DNA from: Laccaria trichodermophora
Taxonomy: Eukaryota > Basidiomycota > Agaricomycetes > Agaricales > Hydnangiaceae
Assembly: GCA_018417955.1 (NCBI GenBank)
Contig: JACTVC010000006.1
Location: 248,001 to 312,000 of the forward strand
Length of the DNA: 64,000 bases
Direction: 5' to 3'
The notes beneath the pieces are model-generated. The model searched no databases. It saw only the letters and a list, made by a program, of their open reading frames with translations, and was not told where the DNA came from. The translations under genes were made by a program, and so were the position numbers. Positions within the stretch are counted from its first letter, which is position 1. Each line of letters begins with the position of its first letter. Of this stretch, positions 48,105 through 60,832 are shown piece after piece.

Positions 48105-49924
48105 CTCGTTGCTGAAAGTTGTGAGCACTTAGGTCCCTAGATCTTCAATTTGAGCTTATAAATGGGCGTGAAGAAAAAGACTCGCAGAGGCCAAAGCTGG
48201 GGTCACAGTCATGTATGTGTGATGATGCATGTGCCACAGCCAGGCATCTTATCTTATAAAGACGTAGGGCAGCAAGCTGCATGGCCCGCTATGCCCCATT
48301 TCGACTGTTGGTTAACTTGGTTTGAATCTGTTTATACTTATAATAACTAGAGGCTGACACTTATCAGTGGCAGCGGTCACCTTGCTTGCTGACAATACAG
48401 CTCCTGTCACTGTCGGCACTACTTCTGAACAAAACACTTCTGCACTAAGAGTCTCCCTGCTCATTGCCAGTCAATTTTTTTTTGACATGAAAATGGAGCT
48501 GTATTTATGAAATTTGAGTATGTACTGTTGAGTGGTTTATAAAATCCCCCTTATCAATGCTCAAGACGGGCATAGGCCCAGGGAGGAAACAGGGTAGTAG
48601 GGTACTTGAACTCAAGAAGAAAACAGCATAGATTTGTACATGTTCGCCCACTCACGTGCGCCATCTGCCAGTGGCAGTGCCAATAAGGAGCTGCTGGCTG
48701 CTAGACTCATTGTTTGTACATGTTTGGTATTTATGACCTTGGGAGACCTTGACAAGCAAGGTGATGTTACATACATTGAATAATGCTGCTCATCACTCAG
48801 CCTTTGGTACATACACCTCATGTTATTTTCAATCTGACCCTCCATTGGAGCAGTGAATTGTGCAAAGGGGCTGCTGCTTGTCGCCCAGCCTTCAGCTGGC
48901 TCCTCGCAGTGGTGTGCCATGTTTGCAAAAAAGTGCATTTGTCCCGACCTTTATGAGGAAAAAAAAAAAATCAATGTTGACCTCGCTAGACAAAGTGAAC
49001 TGGTTATGCAAAAATTACAATGATGCATATCCATACTACCCAATAAACGAAACGGTTTGGTACTTACAGTGGTGCTCAAAAGAATTGTCCCCCCCTGGAG
49101 CCCAGACTTCAGAAGCTTATTGATAATCTGTATACATGGGGGGTGCAATTCTTTGGAGCACCACTGTAGTACAAACTTAGTATGACTGTCATTGTCTGAC
49201 TGAAATAAAAAGGAGAAATGCGCATGTGACACATGCATCAGCAAAAGTTCACATTCCATGCTAGGCCTAATACACATTGTATGGCCATACTAACCTAGTA
49301 TATTGCTTGTGTGGCTTTGGATGGGGCTTAACAGGCTAGCAATCTCTAGGATGGGTCATGAAAGCCTAGTAAAGCCTAGTATGGAGAGAGAAATGCTAGT
49401 ACCACCTAGTGTGCTCTTTAACAGGGTATTGTGGTCCATTCATGTCAGTTGGTAGCTTATTACCAACCTTGTATGCCTGTACTAGGGTAGGATTAGGCTA
49501 ATTTGGCTGCCCCAATATTTTTTTTGTTGTAAATTCACATTGGCATGATAAAACATATTGCTGAAAAAGAATTACATCCCCCAACGAGAAATTTGCAGGT
49601 CAGATCTGGTGGAAAAGAACTGTCAAGTAACCAACAGTTGGATGCAAACAATCAGACGATGGATGGATATGAGAAATTTGATCACAGCCACCAGCCAAGC
49701 GATGAAGCTTGCAGGTAGCATTGAATTACAGAGGCAGTTAAGAAGAATGTTTCAGCTGTGGATCTGGGATCGAGTATGAAGAGAAGCAAATATAATATGG
49801 ATCGTACTGCATTTCTATGGAAAACAAGGGTGCTATTCAACCTTCCAGAGATCTACTACGCTTGTGGTCTGCTTGTGATCCTCATCCATATGTTCCCAAG
49901 GGCCAGCAGTGCATCACGTTGATA
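48105..49924. other. non-coding spacer with one small MITE
   Basis: No gene is visible. About 49280-49500 is enriched in short cctagta words. The 100-bp MITE at 49067-49166 is listed separately. Confidence 0.5.
49067..49166. mobile_element. 100-bp Tc1/mariner-type MITE
   Basis: Inverted ends CAGTGGTGCTCAAAAGAATT and its partner (one or two mismatches) enclose a 100-bp element bounded by TA on both sides. CAGTGGTGCTC is a very common Tc1-like terminus. Confidence 0.85.
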
Positions 49925-50487
49925 TAGTGTTTGAAAGTCCGGTTCGGTCCGGTTTTTTGATGCTCAGGGGCATGGACCGTAACCGTAACCGGTCTGCCTT
50001 TTCCCCAGAAGTCAAAAGACCAGACCGGACTGCAAAAAGACTGCAGACCGCGGTTTTTTGCGGTCTATAGACCGGTTTCGGTCTGCATCGGTTTTAACCG
50101 GTTTATGACCGGTCTTTAGGCCAATATTTTAAAATTATGAATCGGTAAATTTATTAACATCTCTATTAGCTTCAAAACGAGCCCAAGAACGTTAAATTCC
50201 GTTAGGAATTGGTGCCTCTATAAAATAAGTCTGGTACATCTATTATTCCCAAAAGTAATTTACATTTTAATCCATATCTCTCTCGTTTTTTGACCAAATC
50301 GTACGTTCTTGGGTGCGTTTTAAAGGGTATTTAAGGGGCTACAAAATACCGGTCCAAACTGGTCAAGACCGGTTCATGTTAACCGGTTTTTTTGCGGTCT
50401 TTACATCTCAAAAATGAAAAGACCGAACCGCAGGTCCGGTCTGGTTACGGTCTTTTTCCAGTCACAAGACCGGACTTCCAAACACTA
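49925..50487. mobile_element. hAT MITE, copy 2
   Basis: A 563-bp element starting TAGTGTTTGAAAGTCCGG and ending CCGGACTTCCAAACACTA. The 8-bp flanks are CGTTGATA (49917-49924) and TGTTGATA (50488-50495), a target duplication with one CpG-type transition. Many accgg/ggtct words recur inverted in the sub-terminal parts. Non-coding. Confidence 0.9.
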
Positions 50488-50495
50488 TGTTGATA

Positions 50496-51990
50496 CATCA
50501 CTGTGTAGGCATGTTGGAAGGTCAGGCTAAAAAAATAATTCATCGTTAACATTGCGAACTTGAAAAGTAGAAGAGAAGACTTACAATCGAAAAAAAAATG
50601 ACTCCCAAATGCTACCAACACCTCACTGTTCTCATCAGCATGCGCAATTGTGCTCTCGCACATGAATCTGTGGGCGCTGCTGGAAGGCTTTGGATCCTTA
50701 ATTTCATGGAGGAAGTCAATTGATTTCCCTGTCAAGTGCCAGCCATTCGCTGCAGCGTCCGTGCTCGCAAGTGCTTCTGTGACAGTGTGCAGATAGTATG
50801 CAAGGTCTGGGTGGGCAGATTTAATCGAGGAGACAAAGTACGTAAATTAAGGTATTGGGTCTGTCATCCTCATATCTGAAGCACAAAGTTTGAGTTAACA
50901 ATAAGATATTAGCCTCAACAGGTAGAGAATACCTTGACATTTACTCTGTGGGCTCACCAGAACAGCCCTCCTCCCTGCTCCAATAACATCACTACAGCCT
51001 TTACTCTAAGCCGAACTGTCTCTGTTCTTCAACGCCCCTGCCATATTTGTCTGAGCCTGTTTGGTGGTTACTCACATGGTTAGGTAGTTGCAAATATCTG
51101 AAGTGTTGATTTGGAGGCAAAACTGGTGACGAATGTATGTCGGACTTTGGTTGGACTTCAATCTATTTGATCCATGACACCCACTAATCGTGCGTCTTGC
51201 TGGAACTTTGCTCTCTGTTCTTGACCACCACCACCACCACCACCTCCCCATTCCCACTTCCTGCTCCTCCCTGTTCCTACACTCTCCTTCCCTCCTGGCG
51301 ATGACAACGACAATGGCTCGAAGCTAGAACTCCTGGCTGTGCTGTACCCCATTTAGTGATACTGCATTGAGTGACTCCCTCAGATTGTATGGTGTCGACA
51401 TGGGACAGGTTGACACAACAGTTTGCCACAGATTGTGAGTGCTTTTCATTGATTTTCAGCACATATATGCTACTTACCTCACAGACCTGACTTTCCAACA
51501 CAGGTTTTCAGTTGATTATTGTCTCTGCCAATGCTTTGTGACAGCCTCTCCTCACAAGTAAGTGCTATTTGTTGCATACATACTCATATATGTAAACTAT
51601 TTCACAGTTTTGACAGTACTTAGATGATGAATAGCTTCCCTGATGCCCAAGCTGATGATGGCGTGAATTATTGGTTGAAACTGTCAAAACAATGTGGTTT
51701 TTCTGGGAAACTGTGGGTTTGTATGACACATCCACACTTATGACTCTCTAAATGCTAGTTTGCTGACAATGCATTTGTTAGCAGCTTGTTGTCTTGTCGG
51801 ACTCAATTCACACACAATGGGGATATGCCCTCCCTGTCCTCACCACCCTCCATGCCATCACAGTCGAAGTCACCTTGGTTGCATGCAAGCTCCTTACAGC
51901 TATAACCATCAGTGCAATTTCTCACATGCCACCACCAATCATGAACAAGCTGACCTCTCTCCTCGCTAACACCATTCTGCAGGCCATCAT
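50496..51990. other. relic coding stretch before an insertion
   Basis: Mostly non-coding. At about 51790-51990 a frame reads GYALPVLTTLHAITVEV and PPIMNKLTSLLANTILQAI, and it would continue at 53549 (IAVILL) if the 51991-53537 insertion were absent. It looks like part of a hydrophobic protein, but I recognise no family. Confidence 0.4.
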
Positions 51991-53537
51991 GAGGTCTTTA
52001 TTGTCCCCCTATGATTCCTGCTGAGCTCTGCCGAGTTTGGGTGGTTTTCAGACATAGAGCATCCATATTGAGTTGGCAGGAGAGTCACAGCTGAGCTCTG
52101 CAGGACTCAGGCCAGTCCTGAGGACTGAGATTTCACCTCATCCAGGACTGGACCAGGACTGGGGTGCAGTGAATAGGTCACATGACTTAATATAGCTAAT
52201 CTCACATGGGAGGTTAAACATAAGAGTAATGTCACAGGGTGTGACATTACTCCTTTTTCAACCACCATGACAACAACCTGACAATGCTGCCCACAACAAC
52301 CACGACGCAATGCCCAATGCCAATGCCAACCCACAACCACCTCACTGACATGACCACCCAAATAACAAAGACACCCACCCACAAACAAAGGTGCACTGCC
52401 CAAATGGTGACAAATGTGCCTAGACAACCACAAACAGATGCCCACACATGAAAATGGCTGCCACCACCCACGAAAACTACCACCACCACCTCAAAACGCC
52501 CACCACCATCCCAGCATGACTGCAGCTGCCCACGAACGGAAGCATACAGAAACCGGGTGCCACCATTTGCCCCACATGCTGAGACACCAGGGAAGGGGCG
52601 ACAAAACGCCAATGATGACACAGAGTGAGGCCACAACAACGAGGCCACAGGATGACAATGAGGGGCACATGATGTGAGGACACAACAACAAGGAGGACAC
52701 AACACGACGTGAGTGCCATGCCCATGAATGAAGACGAGCGCCCCCAGACAAAAACGAGTGCCCATGAAGGAAACCGACTGCCCACATAGGAAAACAACCA
52801 CCCCCTGCATGAAGACGACTGAGCACCCACAAACGAAGGCAACCGCCCATGTATCACAACGGAATCCAGGTGCCACGTCACCGTCGGCAACATGGCAATC
52901 AAACGACGAAGGACATCGTTGGTTTCTAGGGCACCATGTGAGTTCCCCCCCATTGTCTCCCCCTCCATCACTCCCTCTCCCTCCATCACTCACCATCCCT
53001 CCATCAACTCCCTTCCCTCACTTCTTCTCTCCAACCCACTCCTCTCTCTCACCCCACCATCCAGCCATACCCTCCCCCCTCCCTTTCATCCTCAGTGTAC
53101 TAGTCCCTCCCCCTTCATCCCTCTCTATCACACTCTCTGCCTCCCCCTCTCCACTACACTCTCTGCTCCCCATCCCTCTCACCACTCTCTCTGCCCACCA
53201 TTCCCTCCCTCCTCCCTTTCAATGTAGTAGATAGTTAGTTTTATGTAGTTTTATTGAATATACAATTCTCCCCTTTCAATCCTAACTTTCTGAGAAATTA
53301 TGTGATCAAGTTATTAAAGTGATCAAATTATTAGAGTTGTTTTATTGAGCCACATGTAATGATCCATTTGGAATTTTCCATAATCTACTCTAGTCTAGCA
53401 AAAATCCTGCCAAACTCTGTCCCAGTCCTGCTGAGTTTGGCAGAGCTTGGCAGGACTCTGCAGAGTTCTGAGGATTCCTGAGGATTCCTGCAGGACTCTG
53501 GCCAGTCCTGCAGGATTCATAGGGGAACTGAGAAGTA
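51991..53537. mobile_element. 1.5-kb TIR element with 11-bp direct repeats
   Basis: CAGGCCATCAT occurs on both sides (51980-51990 and 53538-53548). Near the ends, ccccctatgattcctg is mirrored by caggattcatagggg, and both sub-terminal parts carry many caggactc/ccagtcctg words. An 11-bp duplication fits Mutator-like elements better than hAT, but the extreme ends match poorly, so the class is unsure. The interior has a degenerate repeat and pyrimidine tracts but no transposase. Confidence 0.65.
52420..52870. repeat. degenerate ~21-24-bp tandem repeat
   Basis: Repeated variants of gcccatgaaggaaaccgact (gcccacataggaaaacaacc, gcccccagacaaaaacgagt and so on). This periodicity keeps several frames open on both strands, including a 249-codon minus frame of repeated hydrophobic phrases. 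I regard these frames as repeat artefacts. Confidence 0.75.
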
Positions 53538-53548
53538 CAGGCCATCAT

Positions 53549-55187
53549 CGCCGTGATCCTCCTGATTTAGCTCCTCCAGACACACATCCCGGCTGGTTTC
53601 AAGGAAGACGATTACATCACAGGTTGAGTAACATCATTTATCAGACATAGGGGGCAAGGGGTCTCAGCCAGTGATGATGACTGTTCACCATACATGCACC
53701 TGTTGTCGAAGCGGAAGCAATGGTCGACATCCCCTATGACTTGCTATGAGATCATGACATTGAAGCTCTTGCCATCACTGAATACAGGTATTTTTTCTGG
53801 TTCTCAAAGAGAACTCTACACTGATCAATCACTTAGACAGCTGCTTTTCTTCTCTTGTGCATAACTTCCATACAATATCTCCAGTGTTCCTATCCAGGTA
53901 TGCATTTTTCTTGTTCTCTCATTCCAGTCTCATCTCGACTGCTCTGCACTTTTTATGCCATTCTCATGTCTTTTTCCAACTTTGTATTAGATACTACAAG
54001 AAATACATATTCTACAAGAAATACATATTTTATTTTGCCCACATTTCATATGAATTGATCAGAATACAGAATAAGAATTCAAAATCTAGCTAGGAAAGGG
54101 TCAGCTAGTATGGCCTAGTATGGCCTCGTATGGTGTCAGGATCTTGGACAGCCATGTAAGATACTTGTACCATGCAAGGCCTAGCACCTAGGATGTAAGC
54201 TGAGGTTCCAACCTTGGCCATGTATGGGGGGCTAACCTCTCATGGCCTATTGGTGCCTCTCATGGCCATCTATGGCCTTACATGGAACCCAAACTTTTGC
54301 TGATGTGACAGTCCACATGAGCAAAGTTTCCTAGTTTGGCCGGCCCACAAAACCCACTACTAATGTAGTGGGAATCTCATCAGTCTTTTTCCCAACAATT
54401 ATTGTTATCTATGGCCTTGAAATTTTTTTTTTGCACACAACTACAAGCATGATATTGTTAACATTGAAGGCATGGAGAAGTAAAATTTATATTGACGCCC
54501 TTGATGAAGGATCACTAGCACTAAGTATTACTTACTGAGCCAAATGAACCCAATAGGAAGGGGAATTTGAACTGCTATTACAAACCATCTGCTTATTTTT
54601 TTGTGCACCATGCATGCGCATATGCATGTGCCTATGCAGGTTGCTACTGTTGACAATCAACTCAAGTTTTGAACATTCGAATGCATGAATGCATGGATGA
54701 AAGCTTAGCGCTTAGGTTTTGAGTCACAAGTGTGCACGTTCAAGGTTCTGCTTGGGTTCCACAACAGTGAGTTATCTTCCAGCTATTGAGGTATCGATAA
54801 ACTAGTTTCCGCAACACTCTGCTTAGTGATTTTGTTTAGTTTTGGAGCTGGCCAAACAACTTCCCACAGCCAACATCAGCAAGTTAACAATTTACTTTCC
54901 AGCTTTTAGCTGCTTTTTAGCTTGCAACCAGCTGAAAAGTGTAAAAGCTGGAAAGCTAATCTACCAAAAATATGACATCCTAGCAGATCTCAAGAAACAC
55001 TTAGATTACAAAAAAACTATGATACTAATCTACCTCAAACCCCCTCCACCACTCAGACCTATCTTCCCTTCAGATTCTCAGCAACAAACGGCCTGAGCTG
55101 TCAAGTAATTGAGTGGCACACACCATGAGAGAGGGAAGGAGAACTCTGTACCTGCAGTCCATAGATGGAATAGGTCATGCTAAAGCA
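53549..55187. other. non-coding spacer
   Basis: No gene seen. About 54090-54300 is rich in tatggcc/catggcc words. The rest is AT-rich with short frames. Confidence 0.5.
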
Positions 55188-55195
55188 TTGAGGAG

Positions 55196-55779
55196 TAGTG
55201 TTTAAAAGTCCGGTTCGGTCTGGTTTTTTGATGCCCAGGGGCATGGACCATAACCGTAACTGGTCTGCCTTTTCCCCAGAAGTCAAAAGACCAGACTGGA
55301 CTGCAAAAAGACCACAGACCATGGTTTTTTGCAGTCTATAGACCGGTTTTGGTCTGTATCGGTTTTAACCGGTTTATGACCGGTCTTTAGGCCAATATTT
55401 TAAAATTATGAATTGGTAAATTTATTAACATCTCTATTAGCTTCAAAACGAGCCCAAGAACGTTAAATTCCGTTAGGAATTGGTGTTTCTATAAAATAAG
55501 TCTGGTACATCTATTATTCCCAAAAGTAATTTACATTTTAATTCATATCTCTCTCGTTTTTTGACCAAATTGTATGTTCTTGGGTGCGTTTTAAAGGGTA
55601 TTTAAGGGGCTATAAAAGACCAGTCCAAACCGGTCAAGACCGGTTCATGTTAACCAGTTTTTTTGCGGTCTTTACATCTCAAAAATAAAAAGACCAAACT
55701 GCAGGTCCGGTCTTTTGCGGTCTTGGTCCAGTCTGGTTACAGTCTTTTTCCAGTCACGAGACCGGACTTCCAAACACTA
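55196..55779. mobile_element. hAT MITE, copy 3
   Basis: A 584-bp copy with intact ends (TAGTGTTTAAAAGTCCGG … CAAACACTA) and a perfect 8-bp target duplication TTGAGGAG (55188-55195 and 55780-55787). Compared with copy 2 it has many CG-to-TG or CG-to-CA changes (for example aaccggtct to aactggtct, aatcgtacg to aattgtatg) and an extra ~20 bp near the right end. The intact target duplication suggests it arrived at its site as a whole element. Confidence 0.92.
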
Positions 55780-56556
55780 TTGAGGAGTGGTGTCTTCTCT
55801 GGCAGCAAACAGAGTCTGAGGATGTTGCAGAAATTGGCAAAGGGGTGGTGATGGTAAGAAGGAAGAGACATCAGACCATGATGACGTGGCGGCTGATGGC
55901 AGCACCACGTGAGTGAATATTTAATCAATACACCCAAACACCTCCATGTCACATTCTTCTCTTCAACTCTCATCTACCAGCCTTCCCCTCTACCCTGCTT
56001 GGTCTGCTGCATGTACCATGCAGGTGCTGCTGCATTTACTGAAATCATAGCATGCAGCCACATCGTGTTTTGGACACTTGTTGATGATGGATTGCAGCAG
56101 GTTCAGAAGGCAATCTGGTGTGTCATTCCATGTTCTTGAATTTTCCTCTTATAAATTTCCCTCTGACAGATTCTCTATGCATCTCTCCAAGCTAGGCAGA
56201 TTTCCATGAAGTTGGGTACACTATGTAGTTCAGTAAATTTGCATTTTAGTTGCTAGTTTTGCCTTGATTGCTCTTTTCCACAACTTTTTCAACTTTTTCG
56301 TTTGGTTGCCAATAGCAGCTTTTCACAAAATTTGGCCTGGCTTTTTAACTTGCAGCTTTTCTGCCTTTTTCGACTTGTAGCGACTTGCACAAGTCGAAAA
56401 AAGTAAAATGTGAAAGTCCTGATGAATTGGTGGGCATTGCCTTCCTGCCCCTTCCCGCTTGTTGCGTATATAGTCATAAATTCCTAGTTTGGTTGTTTGT
56501 GCATACCCTGAAGCTCCACAAGTAAATAAAATTGCTGAGCAGAGCGTTTTGAAATA

Positions 56557-56819
56557 CTGTACTATTTCGTTCAATTCGGCAGTAACGTGTCACGCGGCCT
56601 TCAAAATCGCCGAAATGTAACCCTTGTAACAGGCAAATTTTTCCTGTGCCGAAACCGTTTCGTGGTAACAGTCTCAAGATAGCTAGATTTTGCGGCCTAC
56701 AGCGCCGTACTGCCGAAATTTTGGCCTTGTCACGGCCAAATTTTGCAAGTGCCGAAATCAAAATTTCGGCTGGGTGGTAACGCGTCACGGGCCCTGCCGA
56801 ATTGAATGAAATAGTACGG
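56557..56819. mobile_element. TA-flanked MITE
   Basis: 263 bp with inverted ends of about 28 bp (CTGTACTATTTCGTTCAATT at the left) and TA on both sides. The interior has repeated gccgaaat/atttcggc words, also inverted. Non-coding. Confidence 0.85.
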
Positions 56820-56842
56820 TATGGTCTATCGATACCTCAATA

Positions 56843-57627
56843 CAGTGTAAGACACTTCCTTGACACAAAAAAATGAAACACCCATATTGCATCACAAATA
56901 CATCAAATTTTGCAGTTTTTTTTACATAGTCTACAACTAGATACCCTGAGGAACACATCTACCAAAAAATAATAATATGAAACCATAGATTATATTGCAA
57001 ACGAGAGGAAAGAAGGATGGAGGCCAAATTGTCACGTTTACACCTCCTTGACACAAGTGTGACATGACCTTATCTGGCTTGATAACTTGCATTCTGATGC
57101 CTGAGATACCCCGCACACATCAGTAGGGTGCTGCTTGATAGTTTTAACAGCCTCAAAAAGTGCTTTTTAATTATACCAAGTGAGTTGGTAGAGTTAAGAA
57201 CAAGGGAACCAAATGTTGAGGCTGATCAAAGAACACACATTATGTAAGCACTTTATCATGGATTCACAACACATACATCTGAATACCTGTTCTGGACGCA
57301 TTTCATCTAGTTTTGTCAATAAAAATGGCCAGATCAATGGAATATGATATACTCTACCTAATGTGAAAACTTGGGACCTAACTGTTGCTTCATTGGCACA
57401 AAACTTGAGCTGCAAGATCGTGCATCAACCCAAATTGGGTCATTTTCCTCCTCATTTGCACAATTCTGAGACACCTACTGTACCAAATCATCTCAAATTT
57501 TGCAAGTGGTTAGATACATAGGACAATTGCCTAAATCCAAAATTTGGTAAATTTATAGCAAGATTTGCATATGGAAAACCGATTTGTGTCAACCAGGTAT
57601 CATGTGTCAAGGAGGTGTCTTACACTG
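56843..57627. mobile_element. TA-flanked non-autonomous Tc1/mariner-like element
   Basis: 785 bp with inverted ends CAGTGTAAGACACTTCCTTG (about 24 bp, two or three mismatches) and TA duplications at 56841-56842 and 57628-57629. It sits only 21 bp from the previous MITE. No transposase frame; the longest frame is 73 codons and featureless. Confidence 0.85.
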
Positions 57628-58166
57628 TAGCTGTCAGATACTATTTCGTTTTCAATCTTAACATCAAATCCACGCATGACAACGAGGTGCTGCGGAATGC
57701 GCACAGACCCCAGAGTCAGGACCTAAGGGGGTGGGTATATACCTTTATCACGAGTAACCCTGTAGTCGTGTATACATATCTATGAAGCTGTAGGAGCCAC
57801 AATTCCTTCGAAATTCCATTACGAATAGAAATGAGTAAGTATAATCAGCGTTACTAACCTTCTGATAATAACTTGAAATGACGTCGCATGGGAAAAAAAA
57901 CCCTTGGCAGTGTTTTCTTTGGAGCCCCTGAATACTGAAAATAAACGTTCATCATCTCAACCCCCCACAAGCAGAACCGCCTCTGATTCATGCTCTTTTT
58001 CGTTTTCCCATCCCGATCACAGGCCAACCTTCTTGAAATCCCGACAACCTCGACGGGTGACTTGACGCGGCGTTTGAATATCTGAAGGCTTGAAACGTCT
58101 CTCTCCTCGATTAACCTCATAGGTTTGACAATTTTTTTTATACCAGGGTCACACGTACGACATTTT

Positions 58167-59708
58167 ATGTGGTTATACAACCCGGCCGGTCGCAGCCATT
58201 CATGGGCTCAAGGCTTTTTCGTGACTCTGACCTTGAGCATGTACTCAAGCTCCACTTCCGCACAAATTTTTTCAGACGCGCAGATAAACCTAATCAGTGG
58301 GAGACTAGCCGATGGAGCTAATTTGAGGTAAGTCCTTGCCATTCCAGCCGGCTACGAATAATGAAAACATCCAGCTGGGAACTTGGCACTCGTTCACAAG
58401 CCATTCTAGAGCTCAACGCAACCACCTACTCTGTCTTCTCCAAAACCTCCCTCCCTCCACCCGCATCTGTCCAACAGAACCTTGTTGACCCCCTGTCCCC
58501 CTTTTTCGCCATCGCACGATCAACCGTTCAAGGTCGAGCAAAATCAAACAATTACACGGTCGGTCCACAGCCGCTGATACAGGACGGAAGTGCGGCTGAT
58601 CCAGCCTCAATCGGCGTGAGCGTTTTGTTGGCGAACTGGACGGGCCAGGACGGTGGGAAAATCGATTACGGTGGTGCAGCGAAGGATCAGCTGGACTTTC
58701 TGCTCCAAAAGGTACCGCGAACGAGTGACGGCGCCATCTCCCATCGTGTGTCTATGGTCCAGCTGTGGTGCGTAGTTATGACGTCGATGATTACCCTATT
58801 TGCTTAACTCCCTGACCCTGACGGTAGGAGTGACTTTGTTTACATGGTGCCCCCTTTTCTGGCGTACTACGGTGTTACTACGCAGAATCGGACACTCCTC
58901 GAGGTGTCATATACTCAGATAAAGCTCTACCGATCTTATCTGCGCGATCACACCGTCAATATGTGGAAGCACGTGCAGCTTGGTACGAGCGGCAACGACA
59001 ATGGGTATTGGTCCACAGGTGATCATGTCGCTGACAAGGAAAAAAAAGTTCAAGCTAACCCACCCTTAGGAAACGGATGGGCAGCGGCTGGGATTCTCCG
59101 TGTTCTTGCTACCATTCGTCAATCGCCATATGCAAATACGATGAAAAGCGAGCAAAACGATCTGATTACCTGGGTGGAAGAGATTCACAGTGGAATTTAC
59201 GCGACGCTCGTCAGTATCCCCCCCCCCCCCGGCTACTTTTCATACCCACTAACACATGATAAAGGACTCTACGAACATTTTTACAAACTACGCCAATCAA
59301 CCAGCAACAGCTCCAGGGAACTTTTATGATGCGTCTTCCACCGCGATCATCGCAAGCACAGTCTACCGCCTCGCCGTTATCGCGAACAAACACTCTCATC
59401 TCCCCGAGGCAGAACGGTCTCGTAAAACACTCTCCAACTCTACGGGGACCGTCGACACAAATACCCTGGCAAACTATACCCATTTCACCGCCGACGGGTG
59501 GTTGCTCCCTGTGGTCAATCCCCTCTCATATGGCCAAGCAGGGAGCGAAAGCCCAGAAGCCCAGGCCTTCGTCATCGAGATGCATGCTGCGTGGAAGGAT
59601 TGGGTAGCGGCTGGTTCCAAGGGGGCTAATGCGGCTGGGATTGTGCGGCCCTGTACGATGTGGGGATGTCTGGCGCTAGCTGGGTTGATGGTGGTGTTGG
59701 TGGGGTAA
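58167..59708 (+). CDS. six-hairpin glycosidase, GH105/GH88-like, secreted
   Basis: Five exons (58167-58327, 58375-58767, 58828-59018, 59070-59209, 59265-59708) give 442 residues. A signal peptide (h-region FFVTLTLSMYSS) probably ends at TSA-QI. The (alpha/alpha)6 barrel carries DGAISHRVSMVQLWSDFVYMVPPFLAYYGV, LWKH-like NMWKHVQLG, YWSTGNGWAAAGILRVL and FYDASSTAIIASTVYRLA. These are motifs I associate with fungal six-hairpin proteins near family GH105 (unsaturated rhamnogalacturonyl hydrolases). The Asp of DGAISHR and the later WSTGN block would line the active site. The C-terminus is short and hydrophobic (WGCLALAGLMVVLVG) with no tail, suggesting a GPI anchor at the plasma membrane or wall. 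An intron carries a run of thirteen C. Substrate unproven. Confidence 0.85.
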
Positions 59709-60037
59709 TAAGTTATGATGTATTTCTAATTGATTGATTGTTGGGGTTGGTGGGGTAATAAGTTATGATGCGTTCCAATTGATTGATAGCCTACCGTTTT
59801 TTTATATCGTCGCTCTGCGTATTTACCCGTATACTTACCTGCTTGTAGACAATTGCCATAACATGGACGAGCTGTTGATGGGAAAATAAGTTATACATGC
59901 GTTGCCGAGAGTTGGCTCAAGGAGGAATTCTGAGAATATGGGAAGCATACTCAACAATGATAAATTGTACGCGTGAGATAGTCTCCCGTAGGCAACTCCT
60001 ATGATGAGGGTGATGATAGTCGATCTCCCTCATATGG
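59709..60037. other. 3' flank of the glycosidase gene
   Basis: Intergenic. A short direct duplication (ttggtggggtaataagttatgatg) follows the stop codon. Nothing else seen. Confidence 0.5.
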
Positions 60038-60832
60038 AGTCTGCTTTTAGTCGCGCCCATCAAACCGTAGTAAAATAAACTGATCACGTGTGATTCCCAC
60101 GACCGCGTCTTGTTCGCTAATTAGTGACGCTGTTGAGTATTTACAACGCGTTATCGGGGAGATCAGACGCGTTCTATGCCTCAAAACCCCCCAAAGAAAC
60201 CCTTCAAGTCCAAAAGTAAGCATGCCACAAAATTCTCCAAGAAATGCTCCCCTCGGACCTTATGACTATCAACTCGATGGCCACACACCCTGAGCAGGCA
60301 AGACGTACGTGAGTGAAAAAGCAATCAGTTTTGTCTGCATCGAGGTCGCTGACCTCGTCCTCTCAGGACCTATTTGATGTGGATGTCCCCATTTCGGGTG
60401 AAAGGCTTGACGTTGTCGAGTCTTACAATAGATGGCCTTTCCGTGCCTTCTTCGATACACTTCAGCCCGAATTTTCATCACTTTTTTCTTTTGTGGCTGC
60501 ACTTAACTGATGTTTGGTGGTTCTGAGAACCGGGGGTTGCAAGATAGGTTTGAATTCCAGTACCTGTGAAGGTGGATGTACCGGAATTTGCATTGGGAGG
60601 TCCATAGAGGGTGAAATGAGTGGGGAAGTGTCGTAAATCACATTAGAGCAACATTGGGTATATATTGGAGGTGTTCATCGTGAGGACATGGCTGCGGATG
60701 CCCTTGATTATTCCAACCCGACGCGTCGCGCCTTGGTCGCATCTCGTCTTAGCGCTCTCACATGACTCAACCGTGGGAATAAAGGGCATCAATTTTTTAC
60801 TACGGTTTGATGGGCGCGATTGAATGCAGACT
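60038..60832. mobile_element. ~0.8-kb TIR element
   Basis: Inverted ends of about 37 bp: AGTCTGCTTTTAGTCGCGCC at the left is matched by the reverse complement at 60796-60832 with about three mismatches, including a perfect 25-bp core (60051-60075). TACGCGTGAGA occurs at 60832-60842 and again about 60 bp outside the left end (59968-59978), so the true left limit and target duplication are uncertain. Short internal frames show no domain. Confidence 0.65.

Noticed and set aside
52247..52996. 249-codon minus-strand frame
   Set aside because: It follows a degenerate tandem repeat inside a transposable element. Several other frames over the same bases are also open, and the residues are repeated hydrophobic and Cys-rich phrases.
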